From Spirosoma sordidisoli (GTDB lineage Bacteria; Bacteroidota; Bacteroidia; Cytophagales; Spirosomataceae), in contig NZ_SBLB01000004.1 of NCBI RefSeq assembly GCF_004138325.1, positions 310,001-374,000 on the forward strand: a stretch of 64,000 bases of DNA. The letters run 5' to 3'. The notes under the pieces were generated by a model that did no database searches, was not told the DNA's origin, and worked only from the letters and a program-made list of their open reading frames with translations. Positions 52,721-60,800 of the stretch are shown piece after piece. Within the stretch, counting starts at the first letter, position 1; the number at the start of each line of letters is the position of its first letter. Made by a program: the position numbers and the translations under genes.

Positions 52721-52879
52721 GGCCACGAAGAACAACGCATAAAAAAAGGTTGGCCGCAGTGCGAACCAACCTTTCCGGGCGTTAATCTTAACCTACGATA
52801 AACTATTGTTCCAATGGGGATGGCAGTCGGGAGACAGCCAGTAGTCAATGATGAGGAGGGCGATAACTGGCGCAATCAG
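52721..52879. other. Spacer with the terminator of the following minus-strand gene
   Basis: Apart from the hairpin at 52741-52776 I see no feature here. Confidence 0.5.
52741..52776 (-). terminator. Rho-independent terminator (minus strand)
   Basis: On the minus strand AAAGGTTGG pairs with CCAACCTTT, with a 14-nt loop and a T7 tail. It lies about 105 nt past the stop of the gene at 52880-53284. Confidence 0.8.
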
Positions 52880-53284
52880 TCACTGCAGGTTAACCGCAAC
52901 CAGGCGTTCTGACTTCGAGGTGCCCAGGTTGACCTGCTTCTGAATAACCCCTTCGTCCGATCTTATTTCCAGCGTATACAAACCATCTTCTACCTCGCTC
53001 ATGTCGAAGAGCAGGGCGGCTTTCATCTCTTTTTTGGCGACCCGGTTCGCAAACAGCACGTTGTTCTTCTGGTCGAGGAGCGCAACGGATACGGTTCCGG
53101 GAGCCGCCTTCTGAATAGCCAGTTTAATCTTACCCTGCTTGGTTACGTATACGCTGGCATCGAACGACAATGGTTTGGCCGGTTTTTCCGGATTGCCGAG
53201 TAAGGTGGTGGCGCCGATAAGGAGGCCGCCCATCAGATTCTTGAAGCCCATCAGGGCGCTGGTTTGGAGGATTGTGGTGATCAT
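52880..53284 (-). CDS. Small exported beta-rich protein
   Basis: A 134-residue protein with a hydrophobic N-terminus (MGFKNLMGGLLIGATTLLG from the second Met) that may be a signal peptide. The rest looks like a single Ig-like beta sandwich (KIKLAIQKAAPGTVSVALLD, LFDMSEVEDGLYTLEIRSDE), similar to DUF3244 or the stalk domains of secreted Bacteroidota proteins. No function is known. It has its own terminator. Confidence 0.7.
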   Translation of the reverse strand: MITTILQTSALMGFKNLMGGLLIGATTLLGNPEKPAKPLSFDASVYVTKQGKIKLAIQKAAPGTVSVALLDQKNNVLFANRVAKKEMKAALLFDMSEVEDGLYTLEIRSDEGVIQKQVNLGTSKSERLVAVNLQ

Positions 53285-53558
53285 GGCTTTATGTGTTTTG
53301 TATGTTGTTTACTGTTCTCCTCTTATATGCCAAACCACGTGCCACAAAATTTATATATTGATTATCAACACATTACCACCAAAAACTCGTGAATACGCTG
53401 TACGGAATCGGACAGGCGTTGTTCAGAAACGAACGTTTTGTGCGGACAATCGAAACCGCGCCGTAACAAAACTCATCCGGGGGGCTGACGTACATCAGGG
53501 ATAAGGCTGGGCGGGGAACGGAGTTTTACAGCCAGAATTGATCTGAAACCAGCTCTTC

Positions 53559-53966
53559 ATGCACGCTGCCCCCACCCCACCTTCGTCGGAAGAAGCCATT
53601 GCGGCTTTGTTGACCTGCCGTCAGGAAAATCAGCGCTGGACCGCTGCGCTATCGATGAACGAAGCGGACATTGACGGGCTGCTGGGCCTGCTGGCCGACC
53701 TGCTGGAGCAGCCTGCCTACCAGTCGGTACACAGCCGGGCCGTCCGCTATTACGGGCAGCTGTTCCGGCTGAAAGGCCGGTTCAGACAGATTCGCAGTAT
53801 GTATTTATGTACCAGCAGCACCTGCGGGGCCATCTGCCACGAGAAACTGTTTGGTCGTCACGAAGCCCTTCCTCTTTCTTTTTCCCTCCTCAACGACGAA
53901 TTCAATACCGTACGCGCTACCTGCTATCAGTTCCTGTCGGGGCTGGTACGGCTTAACTTAATCTAA
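53559..53966 (+). CDS. Hypothetical helical protein (135 aa)
   Basis: A 135-residue cytosolic protein without signal or membrane segment, mostly helical (SEEAIAALLTCRQENQRW, DGLLGLLADLLEQPAYQ). Three Cys residues lie in the middle (YLCTSSTCGAICHE), which might bind a metal, but no known motif fits. It lies 21 nt before the desaturase gene on the same strand and may be co-transcribed with it. Confidence 0.55.
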   Translation: MHAAPTPPSSEEAIAALLTCRQENQRWTAALSMNEADIDGLLGLLADLLEQPAYQSVHSRAVRYYGQLFRLKGRFRQIRSMYLCTSSTCGAICHEKLFGRHEALPLSFSLLNDEFNTVRATCYQFLSGLVRLNLI

Positions 53967-53987
53967 CCGCCGATCGGTCCGGTGGTG

Positions 53988-54776
53988 ATGGCGTACTCCC
54001 ACCCGGCCGATACCATTTTGTACTACATGCTTATTCTTGCGTTTTTTCTGGGCCACTGGTACCTCTCGGTGCTGATGCAAACGTTTTTTCTGCACCGGTA
54101 CGCAGCCCACCAGATGTTTACCATGAGTCCCGGCTGGGAGAAATTCTTTTACGTGCTGACCTTTATCGGACAGGGGTCGTCGTTCCTGAGTCCGCGGGCG
54201 TACGGCATCATGCACCGCCTGCACCACGCCCATGCCGACACCGAGCACGATCCGCACTCGCCGGAGTATTCCAAAAACCTGTTCGACATGATGTGGAAAA
54301 CGCGGATTTTCTACAACGACATCCTGAACAACCGCGACTCGATTCCGGCCCGGTTCAAAAAGGGAGTACCGAACTGGGAATGGATGGAACGGCTGGGCGA
54401 TCGTTGGCCCGTGCGGCTTGCCTGGGGAACGGCCTATACCCTGTTCTACATTCAGTTTGCGACCTCCCCCTGGTTATTTCTGCTGCTGCCGGTTCATTTC
54501 CTGATGGGGCCGGTCCATGGCGCTATTATCAACTGGTATGCCCACCGCTACGGCTACACCAATTTCGAACTGGCCGATACGGCCAAAAATCTGCTGCCGT
54601 TCGATTTTCTGATGATGGGCGAATCGTACCACAACAACCACCACAAGTTTGGCGGGCGCCCTAACTTCGGCGGCTTCCGCTGGCACGAGTTCGACCCGGC
54701 CTATCCGCTTATCCGGCTCCTCGACCGGGTGGGCGTGCTGAAACTCCGGCTCGGCCGCGACGAAGCCTATATGTAG
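53988..54776 (+). CDS. Acyl-CoA/fatty acid desaturase
   Basis: A 262-residue membrane di-iron enzyme. The histidine boxes are HRYAAH (about residue 31), HRLHHAHAD (about 71) and YHNNHHKFG near the C-terminus, in the order of the delta-9 acyl-CoA desaturase family, with four hydrophobic helices between them. It inserts a double bond into membrane fatty acids using oxygen. The ATG at 53988 is used; two GTG codons precede it. A truncated hemoglobin gene follows 23 nt downstream, so the two oxygen-binding proteins may be co-expressed. Confidence 0.93.
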   Translation: MAYSHPADTILYYMLILAFFLGHWYLSVLMQTFFLHRYAAHQMFTMSPGWEKFFYVLTFIGQGSSFLSPRAYGIMHRLHHAHADTEHDPHSPEYSKNLFDMMWKTRIFYNDILNNRDSIPARFKKGVPNWEWMERLGDRWPVRLAWGTAYTLFYIQFATSPWLFLLLPVHFLMGPVHGAIINWYAHRYGYTNFELADTAKNLLPFDFLMMGESYHNNHHKFGGRPNFGGFRWHEFDPAYPLIRLLDRVGVLKLRLGRDEAYM

Positions 54777-54799
54777 TACCGGTTCTATCGCCTGCCCTT

Positions 54800-55216
54800 A
54801 TGACCGACACAACAGCCCCCGTACTGCACGACATCGACACCAAAGCCGACATCGCGTATCTGCTGGATCGTTTCTACGAGCGCGTGCGGCAGGACCCCGA
54901 CCTGGGTTATATTTTCGATGGCGTAGCCCACGTCAACTGGCCCGACCACCTGCCCCGTATCAACGCCTTCTGGACTAACCTGCTGCTCGGGGGCGATGGC
55001 AGCTACCAGGGAAACCCCATGCGCGCTCACGTCGATCTGGCGCGTAAAACCCCCATTACCCCCGCCCACTTCGACCGGTGGCTGGCCCTCTTCACCCAAA
55101 CCCTGACCGACTGCTTTGCCGGCGAGCGCGCCCGCGAAGCGCTGCTGCGCGCTCAGTCGATTGCGGCCGTTATGCAAAGCCGGCTCTACTCGGCGGGCCT
55201 GCTGGAGACTGATTAA
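54800..55216 (+). CDS. Group III truncated hemoglobin
   Basis: A 138-residue 2-over-2 globin. Features are VNWPDHLPRINAFWTNLLLG, then YQGNPMRAHVDL and the proximal His in HFDRWLALFTQT, matching group III truncated hemoglobins. Such proteins bind oxygen or NO in the cytoplasm; the in vivo role is unclear. Just downstream of the desaturase gene, it could supply oxygen to, or protect, that enzyme (inference). Confidence 0.93.
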   Translation: MTDTTAPVLHDIDTKADIAYLLDRFYERVRQDPDLGYIFDGVAHVNWPDHLPRINAFWTNLLLGGDGSYQGNPMRAHVDLARKTPITPAHFDRWLALFTQTLTDCFAGERAREALLRAQSIAAVMQSRLYSAGLLETD

Positions 55217-55311
55217 AACCGCCCTAAAAGCCACATGAACCGGATCATGCAGGATTAGAACGTATATTGAGCTGATTTATAGCCCAATACCTTCCTAAAC
55301 ACCGGCAACCC

Positions 55312-56049
55312 GTGGCGACAAACTACGATACCATTGCGAAAGAATACCAGGCCTCAAAAATGCTCCCCTGGCGGAAGCAGGCCGAATCATACACCTTCTT
55401 CGAGCTGGCCGGCGACCTGACCGACCTGAATGTGCTTGATTTAGCCTGCGGAGAGGGTTTTTACACCCGACAGCTGAAACTGAGAGGGGCAGCCCAGGTA
55501 ACCGGGGTCGATATTTCGGCCGGCATGATCCAACTGGCCCACGAGGCCGAAGCCCATAATCCACTGGGCCTGGTGTACATCTGTCAGGATGCGCTCACGC
55601 TGAACCTCGGTCAGTCATTCGATCTGGTTACGGCGACTTACCTGCTCAACTACGCCCGCACCGCCGACGAGCTGGTTCAGATGGCTACCGTAATAGCCCG
55701 CCATCTAAAACCGGGCGGCCGCTTCGTGACCATCAACAGCAACCCCGATTACCGGGCTACCGTCGAGACGATGTTTCCGTACGGGTTCACCCGCGAAAAC
55801 AGCAGCTATATCGAAGGAGCCGAGATCATCTATCGCTTCTATCAGCCCAACGGATCACCTATTGCCGTTACCAATTACCACCTTGAAAAAGCGACCCACG
55901 AAACCGCCCTCCGGCAAGCTGGCCTGACCGACATTCAGTGGCACCCGCTGGTCGTATCGCCGGGGGGTATCGACGAGTTCGGAGCGGGCTATTGGGCGCC
56001 CCTCCTTGAATGCCAGCCCGTAATTGGCCTGTCTGCCCGCAAGCTGTAG
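55312..56049 (+). CDS. Class I SAM-dependent methyltransferase
   Basis: A 245-residue cytosolic methyltransferase with GTG start. SAM motifs are VLDLACGEGFYTRQL (about 43-57), GVDISAGMIQLA and QDALTLNLG; a small insert (MFPYGFTRENSSYIEGAE) may cover the substrate. The acceptor is unknown. The start GTG at 55312 gives VATNYDTIAKEYQ, the usual opening of this group. It is the last gene with normal base composition before the AT-rich segment. Confidence 0.88.
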   Translation: MATNYDTIAKEYQASKMLPWRKQAESYTFFELAGDLTDLNVLDLACGEGFYTRQLKLRGAAQVTGVDISAGMIQLAHEAEAHNPLGLVYICQDALTLNLGQSFDLVTATYLLNYARTADELVQMATVIARHLKPGGRFVTINSNPDYRATVETMFPYGFTRENSSYIEGAEIIYRFYQPNGSPIAVTNYHLEKATHETALRQAGLTDIQWHPLVVSPGGIDEFGAGYWAPLLECQPVIGLSARKL

Positions 56050-56357
56050 TGGCTACAGGCAAACAGTAGCGCGTATCTAGCCTGCTTCAATACCGGCCGA
56101 CGCTCTATAACTCGCCCTTGAGATAGTGGTGGTTGCCGCTCACGGGCCTATGTTCGGACCTGGAGTCTTTACCATATGTCTATTTTTTGTTTTCGTTTTG
56201 ATTACGGTCATCCTAGCAAGGGCATAACGTTTTCAAGCTTTGTGTTCGAGCGAGTTTCGGAGCAGAAAATTTAAATTGACTATTAAAGTTTAATAGTAGT
56301 ACAAAGCTCCAAGTTTGCGCGTCAACCCGCCTGACGCAAAACCCGTGTTAGGCACAG
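56050..56357. other. Intergenic transition into the AT-rich segment
   Basis: No gene. GC-rich to about 56130, then increasingly AT-rich. It ends with the 132-nt attC-like palindrome (56222-56353) listed separately. Confidence 0.5.
56222..56353 (-). repeat. attC-like recombination site (132 nt)
   Basis: Read on the minus strand it begins with GCCTAAC (56347-56353), an exact RYYYAAC core, and ends with GTTATGC (56222-56228), close to GTTRRRY. The two cores pair, and the stem continues with GTTTT/AAAAC (56229-56233 with 56338-56342) and GGAGC/GCTCC further in; ACTATTAAA/TTTAATAGT forms an apical hairpin. Length and layout fit the integron attC range. Confidence 0.5.
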
Positions 56358-57385
56358 TTATTCTTGTTTCTCAAATATTTTTTTTATAGTATCTTCTCTA
56401 TTTTCATAAGTTGTTGTTTTTAATTTTCTCAATTCTTCTTCTGAAAGTTGTTTCCAACCAAAATGATAATCATAAATCCAAACTTTGTCAGTCTTTGAGT
56501 TTGATTGTATATGCACACAGGCTGGAATATTACCTTGCTTTAAATTATAAACTTGTTTTGTATTAAACTCTAATTTCTTTTCGCCTTTTGGGTAAATATC
56601 CTCTGACGGCTCTTTATTAACTTTCCAATATGCGCTGTAGTAGTCAATTTGTTGTTGCAGATTTATTTCTTTGCCTGTCAGATGTCTATGATAGCTATCA
56701 AGTATAATACCAGACATATCATCTGGATGATATATGCCCTTCTCGTTAAAGTATTTTGAAAGTCTTGAACCACCCCAAAGTTGCCAATTATTCCGCATCC
56801 ACATCCCGAAGCCCATATGTGCACCACCTGAAAATTCATCTTCCGTCGATTGCTTAATCTTTGTTTCTGTCGAATCGCTCCAGAAAGTATCTATCTGCTT
56901 AAAACAGTCTTCAAGGTCTTTGGGAATATATACACCCCTCAAGCTATCTGTTGTTAAACGGACCTTATCCTCCTTCGCCCATTTATTTTCTATAATTTGA
57001 TATGGCAGAAGTATTTTATCCTCATCAAAACCTTCTCCTAATAACGTCTTCTTAAAAGCGATGAGAATAACGGCATTTTGGTGTTGATTTGATGAAATTC
57101 CTTTATCAATAAGATATTTTTTTATCTTTGATTTTTTGTTATCAATGCTAGTCCATTCAAATACTGTTTTATAGTCTCCGCTCCAAGGGTAGCATAATTT
57201 AATCAAGCTATCGTTTGCCGTTTTTTTTATGATTAGTTTTAAACTGTCTGGGCAGTCCGTTTGCAAAATAGTTATTGCATCAGCAAAATCTTTAGGTGTT
57301 TTTCTCTGTCCAAATGAAACTTGAACAATCAAGAATAAAAATGTCAATATTATTAATAATAATAGTCTCATATAATTGCACCTAA
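56228..57385 (-). mobile_element. Putative integron-type single-gene cassette
   Basis: One AT-rich gene is framed by recombination-core words. Its 5' border reads GTTAGGT (57380-57386 on the minus strand), an exact GTTRRRY core, and the start codon follows only 8 nt later, as in integron cassettes. The 3' border is the attC-like palindrome. Joining the two borders recreates a GCCTAAC...GTTAGGT site, as expected from a circular cassette. No integrase lies in the window, so it would be an orphan insertion. Confidence 0.45.
56358..57371 (-). CDS. DUF6794-like secreted protein in AT-rich segment
   Basis: A 337-residue protein with a signal peptide (MRLLLLIILTFLFLIVQVSFG). The middle part (FGMWMRNNWQLWGGSRLS, then KGIYHPDDMSGIILDSYHR) matches the DUF6794 family of unknown function, found mostly in Bacteroidota. 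Base composition is about one third GC by eye, far below the neighbours, and codon use is AT-biased, so the gene was acquired horizontally. Its start codon is 8 nt from a recombination-core word and its stop codon 4 nt from the attC-like site. No promoter word is visible in front. Confidence 0.8.
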   Translation of the reverse strand: MRLLLLIILTFLFLIVQVSFGQRKTPKDFADAITILQTDCPDSLKLIIKKTANDSLIKLCYPWSGDYKTVFEWTSIDNKKSKIKKYLIDKGISSNQHQNAVILIAFKKTLLGEGFDEDKILLPYQIIENKWAKEDKVRLTTDSLRGVYIPKDLEDCFKQIDTFWSDSTETKIKQSTEDEFSGGAHMGFGMWMRNNWQLWGGSRLSKYFNEKGIYHPDDMSGIILDSYHRHLTGKEINLQQQIDYYSAYWKVNKEPSEDIYPKGEKKLEFNTKQVYNLKQGNIPACVHIQSNSKTDKVWIYDYHFGWKQLSEEELRKLKTTTYENREDTIKKIFEKQE

Positions 57386-57386
57386 C

Positions 57387-57847
57387 GTGAAAGCATTGGT
57401 GATAAAGTCTCTCCAGTCTCTTTCCATTTTAAATTACCACTAAATCTTAAATATGAGAAAGTTTTGGCGTGTTTTTTGTTGCAACACTGACTGGCTAGAG
57501 CGTGTTTTAATTTATTAGCTATTGATAACCAACTGCTTATACGTCAACTGTTAATAAGCGAAAGTAATAGAATTATAACCCTGTTTATACCAAAGCTCTT
57601 TTAATCAAACCCGTCTTCATAGTGCTTTGTAAGTCGTAGAGGAAGCCAACTAGCATAATACTAAATAAAATTCCCAACATGCTCTGACAATACATGCACG
57701 TTACTGATAGATGAGCTATCATTTCAGGGTGATGGTTTCTTTAAAGGTTGTCCTGAACAACTTTTACTTTCGTACAAGATGTATAGCGCACCCGCCCCCT
57801 TTCGCCAGATGAAGCGTCAGTTTCATTTTATCCGTAACAGGTCTCTT
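57387..57847. other. AT-rich intergenic region
   Basis: No gene or coding remnant is recognisable. It stays AT-rich to about 57780. Two copies of the word GCGTGTTTT lie near 57466 and 57500. Confidence 0.5.
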
Positions 57848-58045
57848 CTAAATGACATAGGTTTCGGGCTTGGTTTTCCAGTCGGCATTGGCCGCGTCGC
57901 GGTAGATTACGGCTTCGTCGGTTTGGCCGGGTTCGAGGAAAGACAGCGTCAAGCGGCCGTGTCGGACGCGTATTTAGCCCTTTCCGGGCCACTTTGCCTG
58001 CTGCTGATTCGACCAGATGACCTGTCGGCGCGTAAAGCGTTCGTT
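57848..58045 (-). pseudogene. C-terminal remnant of a GH97 glycoside hydrolase
   Basis: The minus strand encodes RLTLSFLEPGQTDEAVIY then RDAANADWKTKPETYVI and a stop (57848-57850). This matches the ending of GH97 alpha-glucosidases/galactosidases (FLEPG...IYRD...DW.T.P..Y). Just upstream, in another frame, AGKVARKG (about 57978-58001) matches the preceding conserved segment, with an in-frame stop (57974-57976) and a deletion between them. Nothing of the rest of the gene (about 600 residues in the family) remains. Confidence 0.6.
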
Positions 58046-58093
58046 TCGGCGATTAGGGTTCGCAACTACGCGAATGTATAAAAAATGGTAGAA

Positions 58094-58123
58094 CTAGTTG
58101 GAGAATTGCTTTTACCAACCTAG
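58094..58123. promoter_or_regulatory. Candidate operator before araR
   Basis: CTAGTTGG (58094-58101) and CCAACCTAG (58115-58123) form an imperfect inverted repeat 40 nt before araR. A second small repeat GTGT...ACAC follows. They could be sites for the Nudix-type AraR itself; I cannot match them to a known motif from sequence alone. Confidence 0.3.
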
Positions 58124-58162
58124 AATTGTGTCAAAAACACACGTTCTTGTAGGTATCCCATC

Positions 58163-58873
58163 ATGGCCGTTTATCAACACAACACCCGCATTCTGGTCGC
58201 GCTGGACTGTATCATCTTCGGTTTCGACGGTGAGTCGCTGAAGTTGCTGCTGATCAAGCGAAATTTCGAGCCTGAATACGGAAAATGGTCGCTGATGGGC
58301 GGATTCCTGAACGAGGGTGAAGACCTCGAAGAAGCCGCCGGCCGGATTCTGTACAACCTGACGGGCCTGCGAAACAACTACCTGGAGCAGCTACAGACGT
58401 TCGGCACCGTATACCGCGACCCGGTTGAGCGTACGATTTCGGTGGTGTATTACTCGCTGGTCAACATTGCCGATCAGGACGTAGCGGCCATTCAAGCACA
58501 CAACGCGTCCTGGATCAGTCTGGACAGTAAGCCCACGCTTATTTTCGATCACGACCAGATGGTTACCGTGGCGCTGCAACGGCTGCGTTACAAAGCCGCG
58601 CTGCACCCGATAGGCTTCGAGCTGCTGCCCAGCAAGTTCACCGTACCGCAGCTGCAGAAGCTCTACGAAGCCATCTACGGCACCCAGCTGGACCGGCGCA
58701 ACTTCAGCCGCAAAATTATGGCTACCGACCTGCTGCTGAGTACCGGCGAAAAAGATACCAACTCCGTCACCAAAAAGGGGCAGCTCTACACCCTCAACAG
58801 CGACCGCTATCGGAAATACCTCGACGGCTACTACACCTTTCTACCCGAACTGGCCGAATTATCAGGCGGCTAA
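58163..58873 (+). CDS. araR: Nudix-related transcriptional regulator AraR
   Basis: A 236-residue regulator. Residues about 5-145 have a Nudix fold with a degenerate box (GGFLNEGEDLEEAAGRILYN), missing the catalytic REx2EE glutamates, as expected for a sensor. The C-terminal part has a winged helix (SKFTVPQLQKLYEAIYG, NFSRKIMATDLL). This is the NrtR-related family that controls arabinose use in Bacteroidota, and araB follows 47 nt downstream. The regulator normally represses in the absence of arabinose. Confidence 0.88.
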   Translation: MAVYQHNTRILVALDCIIFGFDGESLKLLLIKRNFEPEYGKWSLMGGFLNEGEDLEEAAGRILYNLTGLRNNYLEQLQTFGTVYRDPVERTISVVYYSLVNIADQDVAAIQAHNASWISLDSKPTLIFDHDQMVTVALQRLRYKAALHPIGFELLPSKFTVPQLQKLYEAIYGTQLDRRNFSRKIMATDLLLSTGEKDTNSVTKKGQLYTLNSDRYRKYLDGYYTFLPELAELSGG

Positions 58874-58920
58874 CTAACCTTCACGCATCCACTCTTTCCT
58901 GGCCCGACTATCAGCCTGCT

Positions 58921-60588
58921 ATGAAAAATCAATATGTCCTGGGTGTCGATTTTGGCACCGACTCCGTACGGGCCCTGCTGGTCAACGCCCACACCGGCGA
59001 AACCGTAGGGACACACGTACACGAATACGCCCGCTGGAAACAGGGGCTCTACTGCAACCCTGAGCAGTCGCAGTTTCGGCAACACCCGCTCGATTACCTC
59101 GAAGGGCTCGAAGCAACCATTACGGGCGCGCTGGCCAACGCCCCCGCCGACGTGCGGCAGCAGGTAGCCGGCATCTCGATCGATACGACCGGCTCGACCC
59201 CCGTTGCCGTCGATGAAACCGGACTCCCGCTGGCGCTGCGGCCCGACTTTGCCGAGAACCCGAACGGCATGTTCATTCTCTGGAAAGACCACACGGCCAA
59301 CCGCGAAGCCGACGAAATCAATCAGCTGGCCCACCACTGGGATACCGACTACACCAAGTACGTTGGGGGTATTTACTCGTCGGAGTGGTTCTGGGCCAAG
59401 ATCCTGCGCACCCTGCGCGTCGACGAGGCCGTCCGGCAGCATGCGTTCTCGTGGGTCGAGCACTGCGACTGGATATCGGCAACGCTGACCGGCCAGACGA
59501 ACCCGCTGACGCTACGGCGGTCACGCTGCGCGGCCGGCCATAAAGCGCTCTGGCACGACGAGTTCAGCGGCCTGCCCTCCGACGAGTTTCTGACGCAGCT
59601 CGACCCGCTGCTGGCTGGTCTGCGCGACCGGCTCTTTACCCAGACCTATACCGCCGATCAGCCGATGGGTACGCTCTCGCCCGACTGGGCCCAGAAGCTG
59701 GGGCTGCCGGCCGGGGTAGTCGTGGGCGTCGGTGCTTTCGATGCGCACATGGGCGCGGTCGGGGCCGAAATTGAGCCCTATGCCTTCGTCCGCATCATGG
59801 GCACCTCTACCTGCGACATTCTGATGGCGCCCAACGAAGAAATCGGGCATCGGCTCATCCGCGGTATCTGCGGTCAGGTCGATGGGTCGGTGGCTCCCGG
59901 CATGCTGGGGATGGAAGCCGGTCAGTCGGCCTTCGGCGATGTCTACGCCTGGTTTGCGCGTCTGCTGACCGGCCCCGTGCGCGACCTGCTCGGCCCCGAA
60001 GCCGCCGACACCCTGAACCGCCAGCTCATTCCGCACCTGTCTGAGCAGGCGTCGCGGCTACCCGTTACGGAAAATGACCTGATTGCGCTCGACTGGGTAA
60101 ACGGACGCCGGACCCCCGACGCCAACCATACGCTCAAGGGCGCGATCACCGGCCTCAACCTCGGTACCGATGCGGCTCGGGTGTTCAAAGCCCTGGTCGA
60201 AGCAACGGCTTTCGGATCGCGCAGCATCGTCGATCGGTTTATTCAGGAAGGGGTTCCGATCCGCAAAGTGATTGCCATTGGGGGGGTCGCCAAGAAGTCG
60301 CCCTTCGTGATGCAGACCCTGGCCGATGTGCTAAACCAGCCCATTCAGGTAGCCCAGTCTGACCAGGCCTGTGCGCTGGGGGCGGCCATGTGCGCGTCGG
60401 TAGCTGCGGGCGTTCATCCGTCACTGGAATCGGCGCAGCAGGCAATGGGATCGGGCTTCGACGCCCAGTACCAGCCCCGACCCGACCGGGTAGCTCTCTA
60501 CGAAACGCTCTACCAGAAATACCTGAAACTGGGCGGTTTTGTCGAAGGCCCCCCAGCCCGCCAACCCCTGGCTGCCAGCGCCGTATAA
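58921..60588 (+). CDS. araB: L-ribulokinase
   Basis: AraB, 555 residues, a FGGY kinase that phosphorylates L-ribulose in the cytoplasm. The opening VLGVDFGTDSVRALLV, the ribulokinase motif DTTGSTPVAVDE, GTSTCDILMAP and the C-terminal FGGY signature IGGVAKKSPFVMQTLAD and SDQACALGAAM are present. In Bacteroidota the order is usually araB-araD-araA; here the next gene is araA, 212 nt away, and araD is missing. A 25-bp palindrome occupies the gap. Confidence 0.97.
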   Translation: MKNQYVLGVDFGTDSVRALLVNAHTGETVGTHVHEYARWKQGLYCNPEQSQFRQHPLDYLEGLEATITGALANAPADVRQQVAGISIDTTGSTPVAVDETGLPLALRPDFAENPNGMFILWKDHTANREADEINQLAHHWDTDYTKYVGGIYSSEWFWAKILRTLRVDEAVRQHAFSWVEHCDWISATLTGQTNPLTLRRSRCAAGHKALWHDEFSGLPSDEFLTQLDPLLAGLRDRLFTQTYTADQPMGTLSPDWAQKLGLPAGVVVGVGAFDAHMGAVGAEIEPYAFVRIMGTSTCDILMAPNEEIGHRLIRGICGQVDGSVAPGMLGMEAGQSAFGDVYAWFARLLTGPVRDLLGPEAADTLNRQLIPHLSEQASRLPVTENDLIALDWVNGRRTPDANHTLKGAITGLNLGTDAARVFKALVEATAFGSRSIVDRFIQEGVPIRKVIAIGGVAKKSPFVMQTLADVLNQPIQVAQSDQACALGAAMCASVAAGVHPSLESAQQAMGSGFDAQYQPRPDRVALYETLYQKYLKLGGFVEGPPARQPLAASAV

Positions 60589-60647
60589 GTAGCTTTCCGG
60601 CCGGACAAGGCGGTTTCATCGCGGGCTGAGCGGTCGATACCGTAGTT

Positions 60648-60740
60648 CGGATGGTTTAGGGTGTAGAGACGCAACCCTTTGCGTCTCTACACCCTAAACC
60701 ATCCGGACAGGAGACGCAAAGGGTTGCGTCTCTACATCGT
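60648..60740. repeat. 25-bp perfect palindrome plus partial copy between araB and araA
   Basis: Arms 60648-60672 and 60681-60705 are perfectly complementary over 25 bp, with an 8-nt loop (AACCCTTT). A partial copy (GAGACGCAAAGGGTTGCGTCTC) follows at 60711-60732. It belongs to the GTAGAGACGCG family of the 52-kb array. Confidence 0.85.
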
Positions 60741-60760
60741 GGTCGGCGAAGCCACTGCAA

Positions 60761-60780
60761 CATTCATCATTCATCATTCA
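60761..60780. repeat. ATTCATC tandem words before araA
   Basis: CATTCATCATTCATCATTCA, three TCATTCA-like words 20 nt before the araA ATG, the same type of sequence as before murA and ccoQ. Confidence 0.45.
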
Positions 60781-60800
60781 AAATCAGTACAACGTTCATA

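Noticed and set aside
52189..52769. Overlapping minus-strand frames in the repeat array
   Set aside because: They translate the same repeat in several frames (repeated RLVGLVLL-like peptides). The DNA is a palindromic repeat array, not coding sequence.
57387..57780. An insertion sequence remnant in the AT-rich stretch
   Set aside because: I see no transposase fragment, clear terminal inverted repeats or target duplication.
57779..58081. A 100-codon plus-strand frame before araR
   Set aside because: It is antisense to the GH97 remnant, which explains its open frame; the peptide has no family resemblance.
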